Part shown: in pieces, positions 42,646-52,792 of the stretch
Layout of the letters: each line of letters opens with the position of its first letter
How positions within the stretch are numbered: position 1 is the first letter of the stretch
Made by a program: the position numbers and the translations under genes
Notes under the pieces: model-generated
What the model was told of the DNA's origin: nothing
The model's input: the letters and a program-made list of their open reading frames with translations, nothing else
Databases searched by the model: none
Source of the DNA: Aestuariivirga litoralis
GTDB taxonomy: Bacteria > Pseudomonadota > Alphaproteobacteria > Rhizobiales > Aestuariivirgaceae
Direction of reading: 5' to 3'
NCBI RefSeq assembly: GCF_003234965.1
Contig: NZ_QKVK01000007.1
Location: 209,636-273,635, forward strand
DNA length: 64,000 nt

Positions 42646-42721
42646 CATCATGGCCGGGCGTGTCCCGGCCATCTTTTTTTCCGGCAGCCAAAGGATGGCC
42701 GGGTCAAGCCCGGCCATGATG
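42646..42721. repeat. Palindromic intergenic repeat, family A, copy 2 (most complete)
   Basis: Outer arms CATCATGGCCGGGC and GCCCGGCCATGATG are perfect reverse complements; each half is itself a hairpin (CCGGG-CGTGT-CCCGG and CCGGG-TCAAG-CCCGG). Its left half doubles as a terminator. Other copies are at 8061, 43951 and 58585. Confidence 0.85.
42650..42680 (+). terminator. Rho-independent terminator after the TIGR02466 gene
   Basis: Nine-base stem ATGGCCGGG/CCCGGCCAT with a five-base loop, followed by C and seven T (42674-42680). It is the left arm of the family A repeat, 27 bases after the stop at 42623. Confidence 0.8.
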
Positions 42722-42770
42722 AGAGGAGAAAATCAGATGGGGGTGGGGCGCGTGACCGGACGGAGCCAAG

Positions 42771-43058
42771 TTACCGGAACACCTGCTCGCCCAGCTGGTC
42801 GACGATCTGCTGGCCCTTGAGGATGGCGTGGTACGCCGCGGCCTCCTCATCACTGAAGCGGTCGGCGCGGATGAAGCGGTGTTCCTTCACCTCGCTGCCG
42901 ATGGTCTTGGTCACCGTGCCGCAGGTCTGCCACTGGCCGCCTTCCTTGTAGGGCGTGGCCGCGATCACGAAGCCATTGTACTCGAGCGTGCGCTTCGGCG
43001 CCGAGGGCGCTGCATCCGATGACGATCCGCCGCCGAACAGCTTCTTCAGGAATGACAT
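42771..43058 (-). CDS. HlyU family protein
   Basis: A 95-residue member of the HlyU family (PF10115), small proteins related to the Vibrio hemolysin regulator but without a clear DNA-binding motif. MSFLKKLFGGG is the usual opening; YNGFVIAATPYKEGGQWQTCG and HRFIRADRFSDEEAA are the core. No metal ligands stand out. Single gene, downstream of the split methyltransferase on the same strand with a gap of ~60 bases. Confidence 0.88.
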   Translation of the reverse strand: MSFLKKLFGGGSSSDAAPSAPKRTLEYNGFVIAATPYKEGGQWQTCGTVTKTIGSEVKEHRFIRADRFSDEEAAAYHAILKGQQIVDQLGEQVFR

Positions 43059-43119
43059 GCGAACAGACCTCCGTGTGTTTCGGTCGTGAAGCTAATGGCG
43101 GGACGCCGCGAGATCAACC

Positions 43120-43908
43120 TCAGGCCGGAACCCGGCCCTTCACCGCATTGGCCGTGGCCTTGAGCGTGACGGGCCTGCCCTCCTCGGCGCCAAGCCTGTC
43201 CTTCAGCGTCTGACGCATCTCGGCCTTCACCTCGGGCGCGAGCGCGGCGGCAAGTGTGGCGACGCGCGGGCCGGTGAGGGTGATGGCCCAGAGCGTTTCG
43301 AAATCGGGGAATGTGCGCTCGACGGTGATGGTGCGGCTCTCGATGCCGGCAAGGCCCGCCCCCTGCCAGAGCTCCGCCAGACGCTCGCGGCGCGAGGCCT
43401 CCCAGGAGGGCGGCGCGATGGCGGGGAGCCCGCGCTCCTCGATGATCTTGTGCGAATGGTGGAAGGGAAAGCCCTCCGGCCAGTCCCACATATAGGCCGC
43501 GACGAGACCGCCCGGCTTCACCACGCGGGCGAGTTCGGCGACACCCTTGGCGGGATCCGGCACGAAGGCGATGACGAGGGCCATCACCGCGGCATCGACA
43601 CTAGCATCGGCGGCGGGCAGCTCCATCGCATGGCCCTCGGCGAAGCGCGCACCCGGAACGTCCGTCCGCTTGCGGGCATAGTCGAGCTGGGCAGGCGACG
43701 GGTCGATGCCGAGGATGGAGGCGGGGCGCACGCGCTCCGCCAGCAGCGCGGTGAAGGCGCCATTGCCGGCGCCGACATCGAGCTAGGCGAGGCTCGGCGC
43801 GGGGGCGAGCCAGGCGAGGAAGTCCTCGCCCACCTTGCGGCTCCAGACGCCCATATAGGTCTCATAGGCGGCACCGTCTTCGAAGCGGATCTGCGGCTGT
43901 TCGGACAT
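43120..43908 (-). pseudogene. Class I SAM methyltransferase interrupted by an amber codon
   Basis: A single reading frame from MSEQPQIRFEDG (ATG 43908, with AGGAGG) to the TGA at 43120 is broken only by TAG at 43785-43783, where AWLAPAPSLA* meets LDVGAGNGAFTALLAE. A TGG (Trp) to TAG change would explain it. The frame is otherwise intact: SAM loop DVGAGNGAF, acidic GIDPSPAQL, and MALVIAFVPDP as motif II. The break falls directly before the SAM loop, so the first ~41 residues are separated from the fold. An internal restart at 43731 would lack the SAM loop. Sequencing error remains possible. Confidence 0.82.
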
Positions 43909-43950
43909 GGCGGACCTCCTGCGATGGGGGAAGACTAGCACGCAGGGCAC

Positions 43951-44016
43951 GTCCGGGCACGGGGCATCCTTTGCGGGGCCGGCAAAAAGGATACGCGGGA
44001 CAAGCCCGCGTATGGT
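43951..44016. repeat. Palindromic intergenic repeat, family A, copy 3
   Basis: Degenerate left arm (GTCCGGGCACGGGGCATCC) and a clear right arm (ATACGCGGGACAAGCCCGCGTAT) with the same spacing as the other family A copies. A family B copy follows 34 bases later. Confidence 0.65.
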
Positions 44017-44050
44017 GAGCATGTGTGCAGGCGCCGCCCCCTCTCCCTGC

Positions 44051-44132
44051 CGTCACCCCGGCGAAGGCCGGGGTCCAGCTTCGGGCGGCGGAACCCGTGG
44101 AAAGCTGGATCCCTGCCTTCGCCGGGATGATG
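44051..44132. repeat. Palindromic intergenic repeat, family B, copy 1
   Basis: CGTCACCCCGGCGAAGGCCG at the left end, CCAGCTT and AAAGCTGG in the middle, and CCTTCGCCGGGATGATGG at the right form a long imperfect hairpin of about 80 bases. Two more copies lie at 51703 and 56818. Confidence 0.8.
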
Positions 44133-44195
44133 GCGCGAGGGGAGATGGTGATCCCGTCCCGGAGGGATGGGAGAAGGACTCATGGGTCCCGCCTG

Positions 44196-44225
44196 AAACA
44201 AAACACCCGGCGCTGGGCCGGGTGT
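44196..44225 (-). terminator. Rho-independent terminator downstream of rpoD
   Basis: Read on the minus strand: nine-base stem ACACCCGGC/GCCGGGTGT, five-base loop, then TTTGTTT. It begins 27 bases after the rpoD stop. Confidence 0.87.
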
Positions 44226-44251
44226 GATGGTGGTCAGAGATCGCAAGACGA

Positions 44252-46354
<2,103 letters not shown>

Positions 46355-46484
46355 GAAAAAGTCCTTGGAATTCAGGCGGGGAGACCCGCCATAGCAGCGT
46401 TGTGATTCGGGGTCAAAAGCTAGGAAGGACGCGTTAAGCGGCGCTTAACCCAGAAATTGCAACCGAACCCGGTTTCAGGAACCC

Positions 46485-48437
46485 TCAGGTGATGGCGTCA
46501 ACCGCACGGCCCGAGGCGGCGCCGAAACCCTGGATCTGGGCTTCCGACCCCGCATGGGACGACAATTGCTCACGCACCGCCTTCAGGGCGTTCAGCTTCT
46601 CCTCCGTCGGGTCGGCAGCAAAGGCGGCTTCCGCCGCCCGGAGCTCCCGCTCGAGGGTAATGGTTTTCCGGTGCAAGGCGATCATCTGACGAAGGCCTGT
46701 GCGGGCGTCATCTTGCGCAGCCCCGCTCCCAAGGAACCATTCGTTCAGCCGTTTCGCCTGGGTTTCCAAGCGGTCCAGCAAAGGACCCGAACCCATGTTG
46801 ATCAGGTGGGCCTTGAGGTCCGTTCCGTCAAGTCCGGAGCCCAGGGCCGCGCTATCTATGATCTGGGTACGGAGCGAGTCAAGCTCGGGCACCACCATTT
46901 CAAGGCCCGCGAACTCGTCCAGCACCTCATGCACCAGCTCCGGGTGGTTGATGAGTGTCAGCACGATCATCCGCTCCCGGCGCTCGGCCCCCGATTGCGG
47001 CGTGGCCTGGGCGGCCAGCCGCCGCAAGCCGGCAGTGGGCGGCTGCTGGATGTCCCAGGGCCGCATGTTGGGCTTGAAGGGGCGGTTTCCGGCTGTCTTT
47101 CCAAAGGCTTGGCGACGGGTGTTGGGGCCCCTGTTGCCGCCCATGGGGGCAAAGAGGGCGCGCATGCGCTCGCCGCACTCGGCGAGATAATGCTTTTTCA
47201 CAACATCGTCGGCGATCGTATTGAGAAGACTCCGCAATTCCTTCTCGAACTGAGCGCGGCGTTCGGGCGTGGACCGGTCATTCTGGTCGAGCGCGCGCTG
47301 CCAGAGCATGTCCGCCAGGGGCTGGGCACCGTCCACCACCTCGCGCACGGCTTCGGGCCCCTGGGCCTTCAGGAGGTCGTCCGGGTCCTGGCCTTCGGGG
47401 AGGAGGGCAAAGCGCAGGGAATGGCCGGGCTCGAGCAGCGGGAGTGCGAGGTCGAGCGCCCGGTAGGCGGCCTTGATCCCTGCCCCGTCGCCGTCGAAGC
47501 ACAGGATGGGCTCGGCCGCCTGCTTCCACAGCATCCGGAGCTGGTCCTCGGTGAGGGCCGTGCCGAGCGGGGCCACCGCATGCGGCAATCCGGCGCGGTG
47601 CATGGCGATGACGTCGACATAGCCCTCGACCGCGATGATCGCCCGCTTCTCGTGGGCGGGGGCGCGGGCCTTGTCGAGGTTGTAGAGGACCTGGCCCTTG
47701 TGGAAGAGCGGGGTCTCCGGCGAGTTCAGGTATTTGGCCGGCACGTCCTTCGACATGGCCCGGCCGCCGAAGGCGATGACCCGGCCGCGCGGGTCGCGGA
47801 TCGGGAACATCACCCGGTCGCGGAAACGGTCATAGGCGACGGGGATGTCGTCACCCGCAATGACGAGGCCGGCTTCCGCCATCTGCTCGACCGGGACACC
47901 CTTGTCGGCGAGGTGGCTCCTGAGCGCCGAACGGTCGTCCGGGGCATAGCCGAGGCGGAATTCCTTCTGGATGGCGGGCGAGAGCTGGCGGTCGGCGAGG
48001 TAGCCGCGGGCGCGGGAGCCGCGGGCGGCCTGGAGTTCCGCCTCGAAGAATTTGGCGGCCATCTCCATCACGTCATAGAGGCTGGCGCGCTGGGTTTCCC
48101 GCTCGCGCTCGGCTTCCGACATCACGGGCATCTGGAGGCCGGCCTCCTGGGCGAGGCGCTCCACCGCTTCCGGAAAGCTCAATCCCTCCTTCTCGACCAG
48201 GAAGGTGAAGATGTCGCCGGACGCCTTGCAGCCGAAGCAATGGTAGCGGCCCTTGCGGTCATCGACGTGGAAAGACGGCGACTTCTCGCCATGGAAGGGG
48301 CAGCAAGCCCAGTAATCTCCCTTGCCCGGGTTCGACTTCCGCCGGTCCCAGGCCACCTTGCGGCCGACCACGGCGGAAATGGACACCCGGCCTCGGATGT
48401 CCTCCAGGAATGAGGGGGGCACGCGCATGGTTTTCAT
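46485..48437 (-). CDS. dnaG: DNA primase
   Basis: Makes RNA primers for replication. The 650-residue protein shows the zinc-binding site CPFHG ... CFGC, the RNA-polymerase core with VMFPIRDPRGRVIAFGGR, and TOPRIM motifs AVEGYVDVIAMHRAG and CFDGDGAGIKAAYRALD. The C-terminal ~190 residues form the helicase-binding domain. The first ATG (MKTMRVPPSF) is used, but the Met three codons on is equally likely. Upstream of rpoD. Confidence 0.97.
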   Translation of the reverse strand: MKTMRVPPSFLEDIRGRVSISAVVGRKVAWDRRKSNPGKGDYWACCPFHGEKSPSFHVDDRKGRYHCFGCKASGDIFTFLVEKEGLSFPEAVERLAQEAGLQMPVMSEAERERETQRASLYDVMEMAAKFFEAELQAARGSRARGYLADRQLSPAIQKEFRLGYAPDDRSALRSHLADKGVPVEQMAEAGLVIAGDDIPVAYDRFRDRVMFPIRDPRGRVIAFGGRAMSKDVPAKYLNSPETPLFHKGQVLYNLDKARAPAHEKRAIIAVEGYVDVIAMHRAGLPHAVAPLGTALTEDQLRMLWKQAAEPILCFDGDGAGIKAAYRALDLALPLLEPGHSLRFALLPEGQDPDDLLKAQGPEAVREVVDGAQPLADMLWQRALDQNDRSTPERRAQFEKELRSLLNTIADDVVKKHYLAECGERMRALFAPMGGNRGPNTRRQAFGKTAGNRPFKPNMRPWDIQQPPTAGLRRLAAQATPQSGAERRERMIVLTLINHPELVHEVLDEFAGLEMVVPELDSLRTQIIDSAALGSGLDGTDLKAHLINMGSGPLLDRLETQAKRLNEWFLGSGAAQDDARTGLRQMIALHRKTITLERELRAAEAAFAADPTEEKLNALKAVREQLSSHAGSEAQIQGFGAASGRAVDAIT

Positions 48438-48548
48438 CTGCGCCTTTCGGCAGGCGACTTCAAGGTTGGCTTACGAAAAGCTTGGGCGAAAGCAGTGGCT
48501 AGGCTCAGGGCCTGCCGCACCGTAGGGCAGCGTGCTGTTCATAAGGTC

Positions 48549-49334
48549 TCAAGCCCGGATTGAGTAAGAGCCATGTATGCCGTTTTTCAGCACCTCATCG
48601 ACCACATGCGCTTTCCATACGACCCCTAACTGTGCATCGTCCTGCGAAGCGGCTCCCATTCGGCCGGAATACACACCGATGAACTTTGTAAAAACTCCCC
48701 CCATTCCCGTATTGCCGGACGTGTCAATATAGCTCCCGACGCTCCTTGCTATTACTGGCGAACCGGACATGCCGGGGCGAGAAGCGGTGTCCACCAAGAA
48801 AAAAGGCTTTCCGGCAATGTCCAGTCCGGGCTCGGTCGCAATCGACGCTCGCTTCCAAACAGGAAACATTTCATTAAGAGACATTCCGCTCGGATAGCCA
48901 AGGATATAAACATCTTGAGAAACTTGCACCCTCATGCTTGCAGTCTGACCAAGCATCGGCAGGCTATATGCAGCGATGTTTTTGGGTAGGAAGGGCAACG
49001 CAATTGCAGCTACATCAATCTCTTGTCCGGTCGGATGCATAATCCACTTTGCGTTTTCGTCCTCATCATGCAGCTGAACCTGACAATCGATAACCGCGCC
49101 AAACGGCTCACGCACATGGAGGTTAAATCGAACGGCATCCGGGATGGCGTGAGATATGTTTAGGGGCTGTCCTGTATGTGCGTTACGTCCGGAAAAGACA
49201 TGCCAATTGGAGATCAAGAAAACTCTATCATCGACGATCGCCGCGAACCCGGTAGCTGTGCCAATTTGTTTCCCATTGCTCATCAAACATAAAAGGCAAG
49301 ACGACAGGGAATACTCGTCAATTTCAACGGCCAT
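48549..49334 (-). CDS. Trypsin-like serine protease, probably acquired
   Basis: A 261-residue chymotrypsin-fold protease domain without a signal peptide. The catalytic triad is visible: His in ISNWHVFSG, Asp in GQEIDVAAIALP and Ser in SRPGMSGSPV. No PDZ or other domain follows, unlike DegP. Lack of a signal suggests cytoplasmic action. The gene is clearly AT-richer than the neighbouring dnaG and EamA genes and stands alone, so lateral acquisition is likely. Stand-alone proteases of this type occur in defence contexts, but nothing else here supports that. Confidence 0.82.
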   Translation of the reverse strand: MAVEIDEYSLSSCLLCLMSNGKQIGTATGFAAIVDDRVFLISNWHVFSGRNAHTGQPLNISHAIPDAVRFNLHVREPFGAVIDCQVQLHDEDENAKWIMHPTGQEIDVAAIALPFLPKNIAAYSLPMLGQTASMRVQVSQDVYILGYPSGMSLNEMFPVWKRASIATEPGLDIAGKPFFLVDTASRPGMSGSPVIARSVGSYIDTSGNTGMGGVFTKFIGVYSGRMGAASQDDAQLGVVWKAHVVDEVLKNGIHGSYSIRA

Positions 49335-49446
49335 GATGATCCTCGGACGCCATACACTAGTTTAACACAATTAAAACGTGCAGAATCCGAATGAGCAATT
49401 CTTTCTTTTCTGGTCGCATGCATTCCGCCTTTCGGACGGTGCCCCT

Positions 49447-50328
49447 ATGGTCACGCCGATGACCGCCCACAAACCGCTCTGGCTGCTCGCCGCTCCCGTG
49501 ATTTTCCTGCTCCTGTGGTCGGGCGGATTCTCGGTGGCGAAGCTGGGCATCAGCCATGCGGAGCCCCTGAGCTTCCTGTCGCTGCGCTATGCCTGCGTCT
49601 GCGCACTGCTGGCGCCCTTCGTCATCATCCTGCGCCCGCCGCTGCCGCAGAAGCCGATGGACTGGGTGCACATGGCAATCGTCGGCTTCCTCATCCAGAC
49701 GATCTATTTCGGGCTCAGCTACATCAGCTTCAAGGCGGGGGTCTCGGCCGGGGGCGTGGCCATCATCGTCTGCCTGCAGCCCATCCTGGTGGGCCTGATC
49801 GCGCCCCGCTTCACCGGCGAGACGGTGAGCCTGATGCGCTGGCTGGGCTTGGCCCTGGGCATGGCGGGGGCGGCCACCGTCATCATGTCGCGGTCAGGCG
49901 TCGAGCTTCAGCACCCGCTCGGCGTCGCCGCCGCCGTGGGCGCGCTGTTCGCCATCACCGCGGGCACCTTGTGGGAAAAGCGCTTCGGCAAGAGCCACCA
50001 CCCGGTCGTCTCGAACGCCGTGCAATATCTGGCGGGGCTCGCCGGCGTGCTGCCGCTGGCGATGATCTTCGAGACCTTCCAGTTCACCTGGAACCTGCCC
50101 TTCCTGGGTGCCCTTGCCTATCTCGTCATCGGCAATTCGCTGGTCGCCATGTCGCTGCTGCTCGCCATGATCCGGGCGGGCGAGGTGAGCCGCGTCTCGT
50201 CGCTGTTCTACCTCGTGCCGCCGATCTCGGCGCTGATCGCCTGGCCGCTCCTCGGCGAGGCCATGCCGCCGCTCGGCTGGGTGGGATTTGCGCTTGCAGC
50301 CGCCGGCGTCATGCTCGCACGGCGATAG
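49447..50328 (+). CDS. EamA/DMT-family transporter
   Basis: Ten-helix drug/metabolite-type exporter of 293 residues, made of two EamA repeats (~residues 10-140 and 150-290). LLWSGGFSVAKLGI and LGEAMPPLGWVGFALAAAGVMLARR mark the repeat ends. Substrate unknown. The ATG at 49447 or 49459 is likelier than an upstream GTG (49378), whose extra residues (NEQFFLFWSHAFR) lie in AT-rich flank. Confidence 0.88.
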   Translation: MVTPMTAHKPLWLLAAPVIFLLLWSGGFSVAKLGISHAEPLSFLSLRYACVCALLAPFVIILRPPLPQKPMDWVHMAIVGFLIQTIYFGLSYISFKAGVSAGGVAIIVCLQPILVGLIAPRFTGETVSLMRWLGLALGMAGAATVIMSRSGVELQHPLGVAAAVGALFAITAGTLWEKRFGKSHHPVVSNAVQYLAGLAGVLPLAMIFETFQFTWNLPFLGALAYLVIGNSLVAMSLLLAMIRAGEVSRVSSLFYLVPPISALIAWPLLGEAMPPLGWVGFALAAAGVMLARR

Positions 50329-50401
50329 CGCTTGATTGCCTTGCCCATCGCATCCAAACTGGCGCGGGGAACGTAGACAACCGGCTTTCAAGGAGACTTC
50401 C

Positions 50402-50821
50402 ATGCCCATCGCCTATACTGCCCACGCCACCTCCACCGGCGGCCGCGACGGCCACGGCCGCACCGATGACGGCAAGCTCGACGTCAAGCTCTCGCTGCCC
50501 AAGGAAATGGGCGGTGACGGCAAGGGCACCAATCCGGAACAGCTTTTCGCCGTCGGCTATTCGGCCTGCTATCTCGGCGCCGTGCGCTTCGTTGCGGGCA
50601 AGGAGAAGGTGCCGGTCACGCCGGAGGCCTCCGTCACCGCCAATGTGGGCGTCGGCATGCGCGAGGACGGCGGCGGCTTCGGCCTCGAGGTGGCGCTCGA
50701 CGTGCACCTGCCCGGCGTCGACAAGGCCGTGGCCGAGGACATCGCGGCCAAGGCCCATGTGGTGTGCCCCTATTCGCACGCCACCCGCGGCAACATCAAG
50801 GTGACAACCCGGATCGTGTGA
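50402..50821 (+). CDS. ohr: Organic hydroperoxide resistance protein (Ohr)
   Basis: Thiol peroxidase that reduces organic hydroperoxides using lipoyl partners. The 139-residue product keeps both catalytic cysteines: YSACYLGAVRF and AHVVCPYSHATRGN. NPEQLFAVGYSACYL is diagnostic. Start MPIAYTAHA (50402) follows AAGGAGA. No ohrR regulator is adjacent. A terminator follows at 50845. Confidence 0.93.
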   Translation: MPIAYTAHATSTGGRDGHGRTDDGKLDVKLSLPKEMGGDGKGTNPEQLFAVGYSACYLGAVRFVAGKEKVPVTPEASVTANVGVGMREDGGGFGLEVALDVHLPGVDKAVAEDIAAKAHVVCPYSHATRGNIKVTTRIV

Positions 50822-50844
50822 GTGCGCAACTCTACGGACACCGA

Positions 50845-50877
50845 ATGCGGGGCTGCATGGCGGCCCCGCATTTTTCT
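50845..50877 (+). terminator. Rho-independent terminator after ohr
   Basis: Nine-base stem ATGCGGGGC/GCCCCGCAT with a nine-base loop, followed by TTTTCTT, 24 bases after the ohr stop. Confidence 0.85.
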
Positions 50878-50933
50878 TGGGGTGACGGCCCCGCGACCCC
50901 GACCTAGCCTCGGCCCATGATGGAGTGCATGCC

Positions 50934-51650
50934 ATGGCCCTGACCGACCGCAAAGTGATGACATTCGACGTCGTTGGCACCCTCATCGACTTCGAGACCG
51001 GCATCCTCGACTACGTGCAGGCACGCGCACAGGCGGCCGGTGTCACCCTCACCGACAAGGCCATCCTCGAGGCCTATGCGGTGGCCGAGGACCGCCAGCA
51101 CCACCAGACGCCCCGCCTGCCCTTCCCCTCGATGATGGCGCCCATGTACCACGAGATGGCGGAGGTGCTGGGGCTGCCTGACTCGAATTCCGACGCCGAG
51201 GAGTTCCGCCTCTCGATCCCGCACTGGCCGGCCTTCGCGGATTCGGTTCCCGCCATGAAGCGGCTGAAGCGGCGCTTCCACCTCGTCGCCATGACCAACT
51301 CGGACGACTGGGCGCTTTCCCATTTCGCGAAGACGCTCGACAATGTCTTCGACGACCTCGTCACCGCAGAGATGGTGGGCTGGAACAAGCCCGACCCGCA
51401 GGTCTTCGCCTTCACCCGCGGACGGCTCTCGACCAAAGGCTACGCCTTCGGCGACATCCTGCACGTGGCGCAGAGCCAGTACCACGACATCGCGGTGGCC
51501 TGCCGCCTTGGCTACCAAACCTGCTGGATCGAGCGCCGCAAGGGCAAGCAGGGCACGGGCGCCACGCCGACCGTGCAGAAAGTGGCGATCCCGGATTACC
51601 ATTTCGGCAGCCTGGTGGAGCTGGCGGACGCGGTGGATGCGGGGAAGTAA
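50934..51650 (+). CDS. HAD-superfamily hydrolase, haloacid-dehalogenase-like
   Basis: A 238-residue HAD hydrolase. Motif I is MTFDVVGTLIDFE (nucleophile Asp, with Val not Asp at +2, as in L-2-haloacid dehalogenases), motif II is AMTNSDDW, the lysine is in VGWNKPDPQVF, and motif IV is YAFGDILHVAQSQYHDI. A helical cap occupies ~residues 15-95. It may be a dehalogenase or a phosphatase. The ATG at 50934 is preferred over a GTG three codons upstream. Confidence 0.88.
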   Translation: MALTDRKVMTFDVVGTLIDFETGILDYVQARAQAAGVTLTDKAILEAYAVAEDRQHHQTPRLPFPSMMAPMYHEMAEVLGLPDSNSDAEEFRLSIPHWPAFADSVPAMKRLKRRFHLVAMTNSDDWALSHFAKTLDNVFDDLVTAEMVGWNKPDPQVFAFTRGRLSTKGYAFGDILHVAQSQYHDIAVACRLGYQTCWIERRKGKQGTGATPTVQKVAIPDYHFGSLVELADAVDAGK

Positions 51651-51702
51651 TTCTCCGCGACGCGCGTTCGTCTCTATTGGTACGCCGACACTCTTTCAGC
51701 AC

Positions 51703-51783
51703 GTCATCCCGGCGTAAGCCGGGACCCCGCTTTGGGCGGCAAACCAGCTGAAAGCTGGGCCCCGGCTTTCGCCGGGGTGACGG
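51703..51783. repeat. Palindromic intergenic repeat, family B, copy 2
   Basis: GTCATCCCGGCGTAAGCCGG at the left and GCTTTCGCCGGGGTGACGG at the right, with CAGCTGAAAGCTGGG between. It sits between the convergent HAD and yqeY genes. Confidence 0.82.
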
Positions 51784-51808
51784 AACGAGGGGAAATTGCG
51801 CTGGCCAA

Positions 51809-52270
51809 TCAGCCCAGCAGCGCCTTCACGATGCCGCCGGCCTTGCCCATGTCCATCTGGCCCGCATATTTGGCCTTGAGCTCGGCCATGACCTTGCCCA
51901 TGTCCTTGACGCTCGTGGCGCCCACTGCGGCGATGACGGCGGCGACGGCGGCCTTCGCTTCATCCTCGTTCATCTGCTTGGGCATGAAGGACTGGATGAC
52001 GGCGATCTCGTCGCGCTCGTTCTGTGCGAGTTCGGGGCGGCCGCCCTGCTCATAGGCGGCGACCGAGTCCTGGCGCTGCTTCACCATTTTGGCGAAGAGC
52101 TCGGCCAGCCCGGCGTCGGATGTGAGTGCGGAGTCGTGGCCCTCGGTGCGGCTGTTGATGTCCTTGTCCTTGATGGCGGCCTGCATGAGGCGCAGCGTGC
52201 CGAGGCGCTTCTTGTCGCCGGATTTCATCGCATCCTTGACGGCTGCCATAATGTCGTCGCGCAGGGCCAT
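51809..52270 (-). CDS. GatB/YqeY-domain protein
   Basis: A 153-residue protein with the YqeY domain that is also the C-terminal tRNA-binding tail of GatB. MALRDDIMAAVKDAMKSGDKKRL opens it; LRLMQAAIKDKDINSR and PELAQNERDEIAVIQSFMPKQM are typical. Thought to bind RNA; exact function unknown. The longer open frame upstream overlaps the divergent YCII gene, so 52270 is used. In many alphaproteobacteria it lies beside carA; here the YCII-sigma pair intervenes. Confidence 0.92.
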   Translation of the reverse strand: MALRDDIMAAVKDAMKSGDKKRLGTLRLMQAAIKDKDINSRTEGHDSALTSDAGLAELFAKMVKQRQDSVAAYEQGGRPELAQNERDEIAVIQSFMPKQMNEDEAKAAVAAVIAAVGATSVKDMGKVMAELKAKYAGQMDMGKAGGIVKALLG

Positions 52271-52438
52271 GCTTTTCTCCTTTGGATGGCGGACACATAG
52301 CGCCTTGGGAGACCCGAGACAAATTTTTCGGAGGTTTGTCGAAATGCCCCTGCCTCGCGGCTCGTTGGCTTGCAGGGCGGAATGGACCGCCCCGCCGCAG
52401 TCATCATAAGCTTCAAACCGAAAGGACACCCGACCACC

Positions 52439-52792
52439 ATGAAATACATGCTCGTATTCGTCGAAACCGCCGAGGACCTGGCCAAGCGGGAGAGCGCCGA
52501 GGCGCCGGCCTACTGGGCGAGCTGGCAGGCCTATGTGCAGGCCGTGGAACAGGCCGGCATCGTCGTCTCCGGCGCGGGCCTGATGCCACCCGCCATGGCC
52601 ACGACCGTCCGGATCCGCGACGGCAAGCGGCATGTGCAGGACGGGCCCTATTCCGACACCAAGGAACAGCTGGGCGGCTTCTACGTGATCGACGTGCCGG
52701 ACCTCGATACCGCCCTTGACTGGGCGGCGAAGTGCCCGGCCGCGTCCTATGCCTCGGTCGAGGTGCGCCCCGTCATGCACATGGGCGAATGA
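52439..52792 (+). CDS. YCII-related (DGPF) protein paired with ECF42 sigma factor
   Basis: A 117-residue protein of the DGPF/YCII family: MKYMLVFVETAED at the start and VQDGPYSDTKEQLGGFYVID, with the DGPY motif. Such proteins are standard partners of ECF42 sigma factors and may be their targets or modulators. Its stop overlaps the sigma gene start (ATGA), so both are made together. Confidence 0.9.
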   Translation: MKYMLVFVETAEDLAKRESAEAPAYWASWQAYVQAVEQAGIVVSGAGLMPPAMATTVRIRDGKRHVQDGPYSDTKEQLGGFYVIDVPDLDTALDWAAKCPAASYASVEVRPVMHMGE

